Source of the DNA: Myxococcales bacterium
GTDB taxonomy: Bacteria; Myxococcota_A; Polyangia; Fen-1088
Assembly (NCBI GenBank): GCA_003142855.1
Contig: PLNW01000155.1
Location: 57,553 to 121,552, forward strand
Direction of reading: 5' to 3'
DNA length: 64,000 nt
Made by a program: the position numbers and the translations under genes. Position 1 is the first letter of the stretch. Each line of letters opens with the position of its first letter. The notes under the pieces are model-generated. The model ran no database searches, was not told the DNA's origin, and saw nothing but the letters and a program-made list of their open reading frames with translations. This document shows, one piece after another, positions 15,594 through 23,943 of the stretch.

Positions 15594-16514
15594 ATGAATC
15601 CAAACGTTATCTATGTCGGAGTCAGTCTAATAGTGTTGATTTTCTTTGCGGGAGTCAGGGTCGTCCGGCCCACCAGCAGGGGCCTGGTTGAGCGTCTGGG
15701 CAAATACCAACACTTGGCAATGCCCGGGTTCAACTGGATCATCCCGCTCATTGACCGCATGTACCTAGTCAACGTCACCGAAGTGATGGTGAACGCGGAG
15801 CCGCAGGAGATCATCACCAGCGACAAGCTGAATGCGCGCGTGGACGCGCAGGTCTACCTGAAGGTCAAGAGTGATGAGGAGAGCGTGAAGGCATCCCAGT
15901 ACAACGTCTTCAATTACCAGTACCAGATCGTCAACCTGGCCAGGACCACCCTGCGCAACATCATCGGCACGCTGACCCTCAAGTCCGCGAACAGCGAGCG
16001 GGGCAAGATCAACAGCGAGCTACAAAGGACGATGCGCGAGGAGACCATGCACTGGGGAATCGAAATCGTCAGGACGGAGCTGAAAGAGATCGATCCGCCC
16101 AAGGACGTGCAGGAGACGATGAACAAAGTGGTGAAGGCGGAGAACGAAAAGGTCGCGGCGGTCGATTTTGCGACAGCCACGGAAACCATGGCAGACGGCG
16201 CGCGCAGGGCTGAGATCAAGAAGGCCGAGGGGGTCAAGCAGGCGAAAATCCTCGAAGCCGAAGGCGAAGCCCAGGCCATCCAACTCGTGAATAATGCTGC
16301 CGACCGCTACTTCGTCGGCAACGCGCAATTGCTGAGGAAGCTCATCATGGTGGAGACCGCGCTCTCGGCCAACACGAAGATCGTGATCCCTGCCAACACC
16401 GAGTTGGTCAACGTCATCGGCGACATGGCCGGGATCTTGCCGCTGGGCAGAACTGCCATGCCGCTGAAGCAGGCGTCCGCTCCCACGGGAGGCGTGCTGG
16501 CTGGGCACTCCTGA
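15594..16514 (+). CDS. SPFH/band-7 (stomatin-like) membrane protein
   Basis: 306 aa. One N-terminal membrane anchor (VIYVGVSLIVLIFFAGVRVV), then the SPFH domain (GLVERLGKYQHLAMPGFNWI; ARTTLRNIIGTLTL), then the coiled-coil tail typical of stomatins (ARRAEIKKAEGVKQAKILEA). Forms oligomeric membrane microdomains and usually modulates proteases or channels. No NfeD partner is adjacent. Ribosome site aattgaggagt. Confidence 0.92.
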   Translation: MNPNVIYVGVSLIVLIFFAGVRVVRPTSRGLVERLGKYQHLAMPGFNWIIPLIDRMYLVNVTEVMVNAEPQEIITSDKLNARVDAQVYLKVKSDEESVKASQYNVFNYQYQIVNLARTTLRNIIGTLTLKSANSERGKINSELQRTMREETMHWGIEIVRTELKEIDPPKDVQETMNKVVKAENEKVAAVDFATATETMADGARRAEIKKAEGVKQAKILEAEGEAQAIQLVNNAADRYFVGNAQLLRKLIMVETALSANTKIVIPANTELVNVIGDMAGILPLGRTAMPLKQASAPTGGVLAGHS

Positions 16515-16544
16515 TGTGATCCCGACACCTGAAAGCGTGTCTGT

Positions 16545-18062
16545 GTGGAGAAAGAGAAAGCCCCAAGCAAGGGCCCGATTGAGACAATCTTGCGGCCGGG
16601 CCAGATCGTCGGGGGCCAGTACCGAGTTGACCATTTGCTTGCGAAAGGTGGAATGGCTGCCGTGTGGGCCGGTACCAATGAACACACCGGCAAGCGAGTC
16701 GCGCTGAAGGTGATCCTGCTCTCCCTGGCGAGCACCGGCGAAGCGCAGAGCCTCTTTCGCAGCGAGGCCTTGGCCGCGAGTCGAGTCAATCACCCCAATG
16801 TCGTGACGGTCTTCGACGTCATCGAACACGAAGGAATGGCGTGCATCGTGATGGAGTTGCTCGACGGAGAGCCGCTGTCCAGCACCATCGCTCGCAAAAA
16901 GTTTCTCAGCGTCGACGAAGCCGCAGCCCTGCTCTTGCCAGCCATGCGTGGGGTGGCCGCCGCCAACGCACAAGGCGTAGTCCATCGAGATCTCAAGCCG
17001 CAGAATATCTTCGTTTGTACTGAGCCCGACGGGCGCATCGTGACTACCAAAGTGTTGGACTTCGGCATCTCGGTCATGCTGGAACGAGTGACAGATCCCT
17101 CGGCGGGGCCGGTCGCGGCCCCGGGCACGCCAGCGTACATGTCTCCCGAGCACATCCGAGGCGTGTCACCCATCGATGCACGGGCCGATGTGTACGGCTT
17201 CGGCGTGCTGCTGTACGAGGCGTTGAGCGGACAGATGCCGTTTCCCGGGGAGCCAGGCCCCGATCTCTTTGACCGCATCCTGAACCAACCCCTTCCGTCC
17301 GTGACGTTGCTCCGTCCCGACTTGCCGCCTGGTTTGGTGCGCATCATCGAACGGGCCATGGCCAAGCAGCCCAACCAGCGCTACTCGGACTTGAATTCGA
17401 TGGTGGACGCTCTCGAAGACGAGCTGATGCCGCCCACTCCTCCACCGCGTTTGCTCACGCCACTCACTGGGGTGCCATCGATGGCCTTGCGTGATCCCGC
17501 ATCCGGAGAGCACGCGGTGCAAGCCATTCTCAAGAAGGAGTTGTCCGAGCAGCATCAGGAGACGCGGTTTCTCTTCGGGTTTCCCGTGAAAGCGGAGAGC
17601 AGGAAACGCGCCCCCCAGGTAGGGCCGGCCCTCGCGGATCCGAAACCTTCCTTGCGCAAGGTGGTGTTTGCTGGCAGCAGGTCGCTCTCCGCTCCTCGCC
17701 GGTGGCATCGCTTCGTGGGCGCAGGGTTTGCCGTCGCGCTCGGGTTCTTCGCGGTGTGGATGGTCATGGGGGGCGCCACCAGGGCGCAAACAGGTGCGCC
17801 ACCACCCACCGCGAATGCCACGCCGCCAGCAAGCGAGCCCATCGCGAAGACGGTCATTTCCACCACGGCGTCAGCCGCCACCGTTGCTCCTGTGGCGCTT
17901 CCAGCCCCACCGCCAGCCTCACCATCCCCACCTGAACCAAGCACGCTCGTGCCCGACAAACCCAGCAAGCCCACCAGCCATGCGCATGCCGTGCGCGTTT
18001 CAGGCGCATCGGCAAGGTCTGCAGCGCCACGAGCCGGTCGCCTCTTCAGAGACGATTTCTAA
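16545..18062 (+). CDS. eukaryotic-type Ser/Thr protein kinase with single membrane helix
   Basis: 505 aa, GTG start. Kinase domain residues ~25-290: Gly loop LLAKGGMAAVWAG, ATP-binding Lys55 in VALKVI, catalytic HRDLKPQN (147-154), DFG (172-174), activation-segment end TPAYMSPEH. One membrane helix near residue 400 (FVGAGFAVALGFFAVWMVMG) and a Pro/Ala-rich extracytoplasmic tail with no PASTA repeats. Typical of myxobacterial Pkn kinases. It follows the SPFH gene by 30 bp, so kinase, pirin and SPFH are co-expressed. Confidence 0.92.
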   Translation: MEKEKAPSKGPIETILRPGQIVGGQYRVDHLLAKGGMAAVWAGTNEHTGKRVALKVILLSLASTGEAQSLFRSEALAASRVNHPNVVTVFDVIEHEGMACIVMELLDGEPLSSTIARKKFLSVDEAAALLLPAMRGVAAANAQGVVHRDLKPQNIFVCTEPDGRIVTTKVLDFGISVMLERVTDPSAGPVAAPGTPAYMSPEHIRGVSPIDARADVYGFGVLLYEALSGQMPFPGEPGPDLFDRILNQPLPSVTLLRPDLPPGLVRIIERAMAKQPNQRYSDLNSMVDALEDELMPPTPPPRLLTPLTGVPSMALRDPASGEHAVQAILKKELSEQHQETRFLFGFPVKAESRKRAPQVGPALADPKPSLRKVVFAGSRSLSAPRRWHRFVGAGFAVALGFFAVWMVMGGATRAQTGAPPPTANATPPASEPIAKTVISTTASAATVAPVALPAPPPASPSPPEPSTLVPDKPSKPTSHAHAVRVSGASARSAAPRAGRLFRDDF

Positions 18063-18098
18063 CGCAATCACATCAGGCACGAATGCCGGACTTGCCAT

Positions 18099-18133
18099 CG
18101 AATTGACTGAAAGGGCGCCTCATCTTGATTGAA
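18099..18133 (+). promoter_or_regulatory. UAS pair upstream of the CsbD operon
   Basis: Half-site A cgaattgac (18099-18107) and half-site B ttgattgaa (18125-18133), 26 bp apart and 69 bp before the -24/-12 element at 18194. Confidence 0.75.
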
Positions 18134-18193
18134 GATCCCTGCAATCAAAACCCTCCGCTTTCCAACTAACTGAACTTGCTCGCGTCCTGTCGA

Positions 18194-18209
18194 TGGCTCG
18201 AAAGATGCT
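18194..18209 (+). promoter_or_regulatory. sigma-54 (-24/-12) promoter of the 18.3-19.3 kb genes
   Basis: TGGCTCGAAAGATGCT, identical to 11920-11935. Predicted start near 18220; the first gene begins at 18274. Confidence 0.82.
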
Positions 18210-18273
18210 TCGTCTGTAAGCGGCGCTTGAGGCTCTGGAAGCGCTCAAGTCTCCAAAGTTCGAGGTGACACAG

Positions 18274-18846
18274 ATGAAACTCCTACTCCCAATTGCAGTA
18301 TCGGTCTTGCTTCCCATATTCAGTCTTCCCGCCTACGCGCAAAGGGGGCACCCGCAAGAGGCTAGGCCCGCCCAGCAGCAGGCCAGGCCGGCACCGCAGC
18401 AGCAACGGCAAGCCAGACCCGCGCCACGGCAACAGCAGACACAGCAGGCCAGGCCCGCCCAGCAGCCACAACAGCAGGCGGCACGTCCCCAGCGGCAGCA
18501 GCAGGCGCATGCGGTCGCTCACGCGCCGCAAGGCAATCCCGGACGGCGCCAGGCGCGCGCGCAGCAAGCACAGCCGGCCGCTCGCATCGAAGGTGGCCAC
18601 GAGCATGGCCGCATTTCCAACGAGCGCTACGAAGCCCGCTTTGGCAACAGGCACAGTTTTCATGTCAGCCGGGGCGACTACAATAATCGGCGCTTTTACT
18701 ATGGCGGCTACCGGTTCGCCTTCATTGATCCCTGGCCACTCGGCTGGGGATACTCCGACGACGTGTACGTCGAGTACGGCGACGGTGGCTATTACATGTA
18801 CGACCGCTTTCATCCGGGTGTCCGCATCTCAATCAACATCCTTTAG
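18274..18846 (+). CDS. secreted Gln/Ala/Arg/Pro-rich protein
   Basis: 190 aa. Signal peptide MKLLLPIAVSVLLPIFSLPAYA; residues ~25-100 are low-complexity ARPAQQQ-type repeats; the C-terminal ~75 residues are a compact aromatic domain (GGYRFAFIDPWPLGWGYSDD; GYYMYDRFHPGVRISINI). Exported proteins with such a Tyr-rich end are common in stress islands of soil bacteria, but no function is known. ATG 18274 follows gaggtgacacag. Confidence 0.75.
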   Translation: MKLLLPIAVSVLLPIFSLPAYAQRGHPQEARPAQQQARPAPQQQRQARPAPRQQQTQQARPAQQPQQQAARPQRQQQAHAVAHAPQGNPGRRQARAQQAQPAARIEGGHEHGRISNERYEARFGNRHSFHVSRGDYNNRRFYYGGYRFAFIDPWPLGWGYSDDVYVEYGDGGYYMYDRFHPGVRISINIL

Positions 18847-18870
18847 TGATTCACGTAGGGAGGTATTCAA

Positions 18871-19056
18871 ATGGGCGAATTCAGCAAGAAAGCAAAGGGT
18901 CGGATCGAGCAGGCCGTCGGCGGCCTCACTGGCAACAAGGAACTCCAGAAAGAGGGTCAAGGCGACGAACGCGCGGGCCAGGTAGAGGGTGCGGTCGCGG
19001 ACGTCAAGCACGCCGTTAAAGACGCAAAGCATGCGCTCAAGGAGGTTTCGAAGTAA
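18871..19056 (+). CDS. CsbD-like stress protein
   Basis: 61 aa. Typical CsbD text: GRIEQAVGGLTGNKELQKEG and a following AGQVEGAV. A general stress protein in many bacteria; highly hydrophilic and probably unstructured. Strong ribosome site (gggaggtattcaa). 24 bp after the secreted protein gene, same sigma-54 transcript. Confidence 0.9.
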   Translation: MGEFSKKAKGRIEQAVGGLTGNKELQKEGQGDERAGQVEGAVADVKHAVKDAKHALKEVSK

Positions 19057-19164
19057 CAGCCCGAGCGCCATCACGCTGATGGCGCCTGGCAGCGCAGACA
19101 AAGCGCGCGAGGAACGAAGACGAGGGCCACGTGGATGGTTCATGGCGGACAAAGGAGAAATTCT

Positions 19165-19323
19165 ATGTTTCTGACAATCCTGCTTGTTGTGTTTCTGGTA
19201 CTGGCACTTGGTGGCGGCGGCTGGGGAAGGTCCCGATACGGTGCCTGGAGTTGGTCACCTGCCGCCGTCATTCTTCTGATCGGCGTCATACTGATTTTCA
19301 CCGGCCACGTGCGCTTCGGTTGA
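19165..19323 (+). CDS. DUF3309-like small membrane protein
   Basis: 52 aa from MFLTILLVVFLVLALGGG at 19165 (ribosome site aaaggagaaattct). Two membrane helices separated by a Gly/Trp/Ser loop (WGRSRYGAWSWSPAAVILLI). DUF3309 peptides commonly accompany CsbD in stress loci. A related C-terminal fragment occurs ahead of the truncated kup gene near 56.17 kb. Confidence 0.75.
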   Translation: MFLTILLVVFLVLALGGGGWGRSRYGAWSWSPAAVILLIGVILIFTGHVRFG

Positions 19324-19501
19324 GACGGCGCACCGACGTCCCTGGTCAGGGGATAGCTCAGGCATTGTGGCGGAGTGGCTGCCTGGAAGGTTTTCAATTG
19401 CAAAGCGTGCGCATTGCGGCCACAGGCAGAACTCTGCCACTATTCGAAGCGTATTCATCGCATGACAATGTGATTCACGCCGAGAGGTGGTACTTCATAA
19501 A

Positions 19502-20425
19502 ATGGGGCGTATTCAAGAGTCGCGACAGACAGTTGCGACCCTATCGATTCTCGTTGCGAGCCTCCCTGCCTTCGCAGTTCTTGCACAGGACGAGGCCGCT
19601 CCGTTTCCAGAAGTCGCCCCACCAGTCCCTGAGGTAGCACCTGCTGCCGTACCTGCGTCTGGTCCTTCGGCTGCTCCTGCGTGGGCTCCGATGGGCTATC
19701 CAGATGCCTACGTGCTTCGTCCTCTGACGGTCCCGCCCGGCATGTTCCAGGGCACGCTGCCCGTCGTCTTCAGTCTCTCCGAGAACGCAGTTTTCAAGCC
19801 AGTGTGGATTCCGCTGGACATGCGCTTCGGCATGACCGACCAGCTTGAGTTCTTTGTGACCCACAATGCCCTGGGCGCACCGCTGGCGGCTGGCAACGGA
19901 GGCCTTTGTCTGGGCGCGAAGCAATACTGCCAGAAAACGTACAACAACCTCAATGTTGGTGGTCAGTTTTCCTTCGCAAAGGGCAAAGGTCTTGAGCTGA
20001 CCGGCCTGCTTGCGGCCGAGTTCAAGGAGTTCTCTCCTCACCTGCTGTTCGCCGTCGACGTAGGCGTTGGCGTGAAGTATGTCAACGCGATCTTCTCAGC
20101 CAAGGCCACCCCTCGGCTCGGCATCGAAGTCAATAGGCGTAGCACGGAAAACGGGCAAGAGGCCATCGGTATACCGGTTCAGCTCACGCTACAGGCTGCA
20201 CCGCGGATCGCTGCCTTTGTTGACATGGGCCTCTTTGGTCCGACGAATCAGTTCGGCAGTCGCTACACCATTCCCGTAGGCGTTGGCGGCGACTTCCTTC
20301 TGAGGCACGGCTTCGATGTCGGCGTTGAGTTCATGTTTCCGGCGTTGGGGCGCGGCTCGGCTGTCGCGGGAAAGGCAACTGACTCTCGCACGCTCATGCT
20401 CTACGCCGTCTGGCGGAATCCTTAG
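19502..20425 (+). CDS. outer-membrane beta-barrel-like exported protein
   Basis: 307 aa from ATG 19502; an in-frame GTG at 19487 would add five residues. Signal peptide (VATLSILVASLPAFAVLAQ), a Pro/Ala/Val-rich linker, then alternating hydrophobic beta-strand text (LNVGGQFSFAKGKGLELTGL; VGVKYVNAIFSAKATPRLGI) ending in a terminal strand. Probably a porin-like or assembly barrel; family not recognised. Convergent with the barrel gene at 20437. Confidence 0.7.
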   Translation: MGRIQESRQTVATLSILVASLPAFAVLAQDEAAPFPEVAPPVPEVAPAAVPASGPSAAPAWAPMGYPDAYVLRPLTVPPGMFQGTLPVVFSLSENAVFKPVWIPLDMRFGMTDQLEFFVTHNALGAPLAAGNGGLCLGAKQYCQKTYNNLNVGGQFSFAKGKGLELTGLLAAEFKEFSPHLLFAVDVGVGVKYVNAIFSAKATPRLGIEVNRRSTENGQEAIGIPVQLTLQAAPRIAAFVDMGLFGPTNQFGSRYTIPVGVGGDFLLRHGFDVGVEFMFPALGRGSAVAGKATDSRTLMLYAVWRNP

Positions 20426-20436
20426 CCCATCTCAGA

Positions 20437-21036
20437 TTAGAAGAACGCGCGCACGCCCAGGCCGAAGTCGATATTGAAGCCCAGCGGGAAGACCGCGATG
20501 CCGGGCACGATTTCTAGGTAGGCTTCGAGGAAGTCGGGGCGTCGGAAGGAAACGGCAATCCCGATGGGAACGCGCGCGATGACCACGACGTCGTGGCTGA
20601 GGTTGTTGTTCCCGTAGGCTGACATGATCACCCGGCCGCCAAAACCCGCGTACCAGTCCAGGCGGTTGGTCATGTTGACTATGTTGTCTTGGTACAGATA
20701 GTCGGCGTGCAAACTGATATCGTGATTGACGTCGTCGCAACGGTAGCTGTTGTTGTTAGCGTCCCTGCACCAGCCGTAGCCCCAGCCGCCGAACCCGAGC
20801 CCGAAGTCCAGCGCATGGCCGCGCCCGAGAAATGCCTTGGCCGTGATGGCGGTTGGATCGCCAATCTGAAAGCCCAGACCGAAGTTGCGCGAGTTACCAA
20901 CCTCGGTTGCCTGCGCGCGACTTGCGCCGACGGACAGGATTGCCGCCGCCGCGCATGTGAAGAGAATGAGACGCGCAACGGCCGAGCCAGTGAAGGTCTC
21001 GTTCGCTGAAGGGGCCAATTGGGTTCTTTGATTCAT
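20437..21036 (-). CDS. small outer-membrane beta-barrel protein
   Basis: 199 aa. Signal peptide (VARLILFTCAAAAILSVGASRAQA) and a barrel with alternating strands, ending VRAFF with a terminal aromatic residue as required for BAM-mediated insertion. Text GLGFQIGDPTAITAKAFLGR is typical of small 8-strand barrels. A sigma-54 promoter with a canonical UAS pair lies upstream. Confidence 0.78.
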   Translation of the reverse strand: MNQRTQLAPSANETFTGSAVARLILFTCAAAAILSVGASRAQATEVGNSRNFGLGFQIGDPTAITAKAFLGRGHALDFGLGFGGWGYGWCRDANNNSYRCDDVNHDISLHADYLYQDNIVNMTNRLDWYAGFGGRVIMSAYGNNNLSHDVVVIARVPIGIAVSFRRPDFLEAYLEIVPGIAVFPLGFNIDFGLGVRAFF

Positions 21037-21129
21037 TTTTCACTCCGCTTAGGTGGGTCGTGGCAAGTGCTGCGCACGGCAGTTCTTCTCGGGCCCCAAC
21101 CGGCGGAAGGGATCCCACAGTCTCGCTAC

Positions 21130-21145
21130 AGCAGCTTTCGAGCCA
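21130..21145 (-). promoter_or_regulatory. sigma-54 (-24/-12) promoter of the small barrel gene
   Basis: The minus strand reads TGGCTCGAAAGCTGCT with correct spacing and the TGGCTCGAAA core shared with four other sites. Start expected near 21119, ~85 bp before ATG 21036. Confidence 0.82.
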
Positions 21146-21206
21146 GCTATGAGAAACGTGTAAGTCCGGGCAGTTGCAGCGCAGACGAGTCTGGAGGACT
21201 GGTGTG

Positions 21207-21241
21207 TTCGACCAGGATGATGTGCCCTCTCCATCAATTTG
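21207..21241 (-). promoter_or_regulatory. UAS pair upstream of the small barrel gene
   Basis: On the minus strand, half-site A caaattgat (21241-21233) and half-site B ctggtcgaa (21215-21207), 26 bp apart; B is 70 bp before the promoter at 21145. Half-site B is degenerate but sits exactly at the expected position. Confidence 0.68.
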
Positions 21242-21322
21242 AAGGAGCAACCAACCCCCGCCAAAAAAAAGAATCTTCCACAGGTCCGGCGCGTCCGTGG
21301 CACGGCTGCGAGAGCTTTTCGG

Positions 21323-21841
21323 CTACCCGCCCCCTTGCGAGGGCGGCTCGGCCTCCGATGCTCCCGCCAGCGCCTCGATCATCGCATTTGGGTCCACCGC
21401 CTCTTGCATGGCGTCGGCTTCGCGATCGATGCGATCTCGTACCATGGGCAGATCGCGACGGAGTTCCTCGACCAGCGCGATGAGCTTGGCCACCTTGTGC
21501 TCGGCGAGCAGATTCACCTGCAAATCGAGGTGTGATCGCTCCTCGGCGTTCCGCGTCTGGCGATTCGCGGTGATGAGGACCAGCGTCGTCATCAAAAGAG
21601 CGGACAGCGTGACCATCCCCTGCAACCAAAAGAAGGGAGGCGGGTCGATTCTCTGCCAACCAAACAGCTTGGGTGTCACCAGGTTGAAAGCCACCCATCC
21701 GACGACGATCGACAGGGTCACATACACGGTGCGCGGTCGTCCCAGCGCCGCGGTGAGAACCTCCATCATGCGCTGGTGTTTGTCCAAACGCTGTTCGGCG
21801 CGCGCGCGGATTGATGCAACTGATTCGACGTCTTGCAACAC
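21323..21841 (-). CDS. DUF1003 membrane protein
   Basis: 172 aa, GTG start with ggagg upstream. Two central membrane helices (VYVTLSIVVGWVAFNLVTPK; FFWLQGMVTLSALLMTTLVL) followed by the hallmark ITANRQTRNAEERSHLDLQV of DUF1003, then a coiled-coil C-terminus. DUF1003 proteins are ubiquitous but poorly characterised; some are linked to envelope or metal homeostasis. Divergent from the BrkB-type gene. Confidence 0.88.
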   Translation of the reverse strand: MLQDVESVASIRARAEQRLDKHQRMMEVLTAALGRPRTVYVTLSIVVGWVAFNLVTPKLFGWQRIDPPPFFWLQGMVTLSALLMTTLVLITANRQTRNAEERSHLDLQVNLLAEHKVAKLIALVEELRRDLPMVRDRIDREADAMQEAVDPNAMIEALAGASEAEPPSQGGG

Positions 21842-21953
21842 CTAGCCTCCCGTCCGGTCCTCCTACCTTCTGCCGTGCCGCCCGCACATATGCAACGCAA
21901 GAGTCTCCCGCACGGCCAAGCTGCTGTGTTGGCCCTGTCTTTGCTTCCTCATA

Positions 21954-22973
21954 GTGGGGGAGGAAACCAAGAAGTTGTTGTGGCGTATACGGCTGAACTG
22001 GTGGGGCCTCTGTAAGCGCCTCTACCATAAGTATGAGGACAATGAGGTCGGCGAGGGCGCGGCCGCGATCAGCTACTACCTCATCTTCTCGCTGTTTCCG
22101 TTCTTGTTCTTCCTGGCGACGCTGACCGGCTATATCCCCTATACCCGCGCGTCCGCTGACACCCTGCTGGAGCGCGCCCGCACCTTTCTGCCACCCGAGG
22201 CGATGGGGATCGTCAGGACGCACCTACGTGAACTGGTGGGCCGTCCCAGGCCGCACCTGCTGACCCTGGGCCTCGCAGCGGCGGTCTACTCCGCGTCCTG
22301 CGGGGTGGACGCCCTACGCAAGGGATTGAACCTCGCCTACGACGTCAAGGAGTCCCGCCCGCTCTGGAAGACCTCGCTGCTTGCGTTCGGCATGGCGGTC
22401 GGGGGCGGCCTGCTCGTGCTGGCTGGAATCGCCCTGCTCGTGGCGGGCGGCAGCGTCGGGTGGTGGGCGGCCCGCTATCTCCACATCGCCGACGAATACG
22501 TGATCGTCATCCGCTGGATCCGTTGGCCGATCATCGCAATCATGATCACGTTCGGCGCCGCGCTCAGCTACTACGTGCTGCCCGATGTCGACCAGAAGAT
22601 CAAGTTCATCACGCCGGGCGCGGTTATTGGTACGTTGGTTTGGTTCCTGGTGAGTTGGGGTTTTGGCGCGTATGTGTCCCACTTCGGCAGTTACAACGTC
22701 ACCTACGGCTCGATCGGCGGCGTCATCGCACTTCTGACCTGGCTCTTCATCACCGGGTTCATCCTGCTCGTGGGCGGGGAGATCAACGCAATCATCGAGC
22801 AAGCGGCGGCCGGCGGTAAGCAGGCCGGCGCGCGCGCTCCCGACCAAGATCCGCCGCCACCCGGCCAGCGTCCGAGCGCCGTGCCTCCCGGCACGACGAA
22901 GTCGGCCGGCGTCGCCGAGCGCTCGCGCGGCAGCAAGTCGCTGGGCGCGCGCGAACCCGCGGCGGGGGGGTGA
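21954..22973 (+). CDS. YihY/BrkB-family (UPF0761) inner-membrane protein
   Basis: 339 aa, GTG start. About six membrane helices with family signatures GEGAAAISYYLIFSLFPFLF, the central LAFGMAVGGGLLVLAGIALL and GSYNVTYGSIGGVIALLTWL. C-terminal ~55 residues are a Pro/Arg-rich cytoplasmic tail. Formerly annotated ribonuclease BN in error; the real function is probably envelope lipid handling. A second member is at 35426. Confidence 0.88.
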   Translation: MGEETKKLLWRIRLNWWGLCKRLYHKYEDNEVGEGAAAISYYLIFSLFPFLFFLATLTGYIPYTRASADTLLERARTFLPPEAMGIVRTHLRELVGRPRPHLLTLGLAAAVYSASCGVDALRKGLNLAYDVKESRPLWKTSLLAFGMAVGGGLLVLAGIALLVAGGSVGWWAARYLHIADEYVIVIRWIRWPIIAIMITFGAALSYYVLPDVDQKIKFITPGAVIGTLVWFLVSWGFGAYVSHFGSYNVTYGSIGGVIALLTWLFITGFILLVGGEINAIIEQAAAGGKQAGARAPDQDPPPPGQRPSAVPPGTTKSAGVAERSRGSKSLGAREPAAGG

Positions 22974-23092
22974 GCGCCGGTGAAATTGCTCAACTATCTT
23001 CTTCACCCCGGCTGGCCGCGCCGAGCGCTGTTTGCACTCGGGCTGTTGCTTGAAATGAGATCGACAAGCCAAAGACTTGTGGGAGCAAACCC

Positions 23093-23923
23093 GTGAACGC
23101 TCTTATTGCGCTGCTTGTGCTTGCCACCTCCGGCCAAGACGACGCCACCCCCACCCCACCTGAACCGACGCAGCAGCCACTGCCCGCTGACTGGCCTGCG
23201 CCACCCAAACCGCAGCCGCGCGAGGTGTACAAGCTGCATCTGGCTGTCGACATTCCCCTTATCGTCGTGGGTGGCGCCGCGGGGCTGGTGCGCATCCTAT
23301 TCGAGAACCAGCTGGTGCACAAAGACTGTCCCTGTAATCCGGACGGCATCAATAGCCTCGATCGGTGGACCGTCCACTACCACAGCCAAGCCGCGAGCAT
23401 TGCCGCCGATGCCACGGTCTATGGCGTGCTGTCAGCGCTGCCTCTCGTCGATCTTTTCGCCCTGGGGTTTGGGCGCGCCTGGGGCGAAGATCTGGTGGTG
23501 TACGTTGAGGCGTTGGCCGTCGACACGGCCCTACAGAACGCGACCAACTTCATCGTGGCGCGCCCGAGACCCCGCACCTATGCGGGCGATCCCGCCTTCG
23601 TCGGCTCGGGCGAAGGCTATCTCTCCTTTTATGCCGGCCACGTCTCCACCACGTTCGCCGGCCTCGCGGTGGCGGCGTACACCATTCGCAAACGCTACGG
23701 TGAGCAGGTCTGGCCCTGGTTCGTAGGCGCACTGATTGCCAGCAGCGTTGGGGTCGAGCGGGTGGCGTCCGGCCATCATTTTCCAACCGACGTCGCCGTC
23801 GCCGCGGTAGTCGGCACTGGCATCGGCATCGGCGTTCCCTGGTTCCACCTCCGCCGCTGGGAAACCCACGTCCAGATCGCCCCGGTCGGAGCGCACGGTC
23901 TGGGACTCGCCGGCACCTTCTGA
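23093..23923 (+). CDS. PAP2-family phosphatase
   Basis: 276 aa, GTG start after gggagcaaac. Signal/anchor followed by a Pro-rich linker, then the PAP2 core: C1 motif region IVARPRPRTYAG, C2 SFYAGHVS (Ser-x-x-x-Gly-His) and C3 ERVASGHHFPTDV with catalytic His and Asp. Membrane-embedded lipid phosphate phosphatase, here possibly with the active site on the periplasmic side. Followed 20 bp later by a lipid kinase gene. Confidence 0.88.
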   Translation: MNALIALLVLATSGQDDATPTPPEPTQQPLPADWPAPPKPQPREVYKLHLAVDIPLIVVGGAAGLVRILFENQLVHKDCPCNPDGINSLDRWTVHYHSQAASIAADATVYGVLSALPLVDLFALGFGRAWGEDLVVYVEALAVDTALQNATNFIVARPRPRTYAGDPAFVGSGEGYLSFYAGHVSTTFAGLAVAAYTIRKRYGEQVWPWFVGALIASSVGVERVASGHHFPTDVAVAAVVGTGIGIGVPWFHLRRWETHVQIAPVGAHGLGLAGTF

Positions 23924-23943
23924 AGCGCGCCAGGGAGGGAGAA

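Noticed and set aside
16020..17153. 377-codon minus-strand open frame
   Set aside because: Antisense to the SPFH and kinase genes, which have full motif sets.
18361..18520. CAG/GCC-rich repeats possibly a CRISPR or satellite
   Set aside because: They encode the Ala/Arg/Pro/Gln low-complexity region of an exported protein in frame; no spacer-repeat structure.
19368..19383. TGGCGGAGTGGCTGCC as a sigma-54 promoter for the gene at 19502
   Set aside because: Only GG and GC match; -24 lacks the CA/CT-CG part and no UAS is present.
19340..19400. ggatagctcag text resembling a tRNA D-arm
   Set aside because: No anticodon stem, no T-arm GTTCGA and no acceptor pairing follow; not a tRNA.
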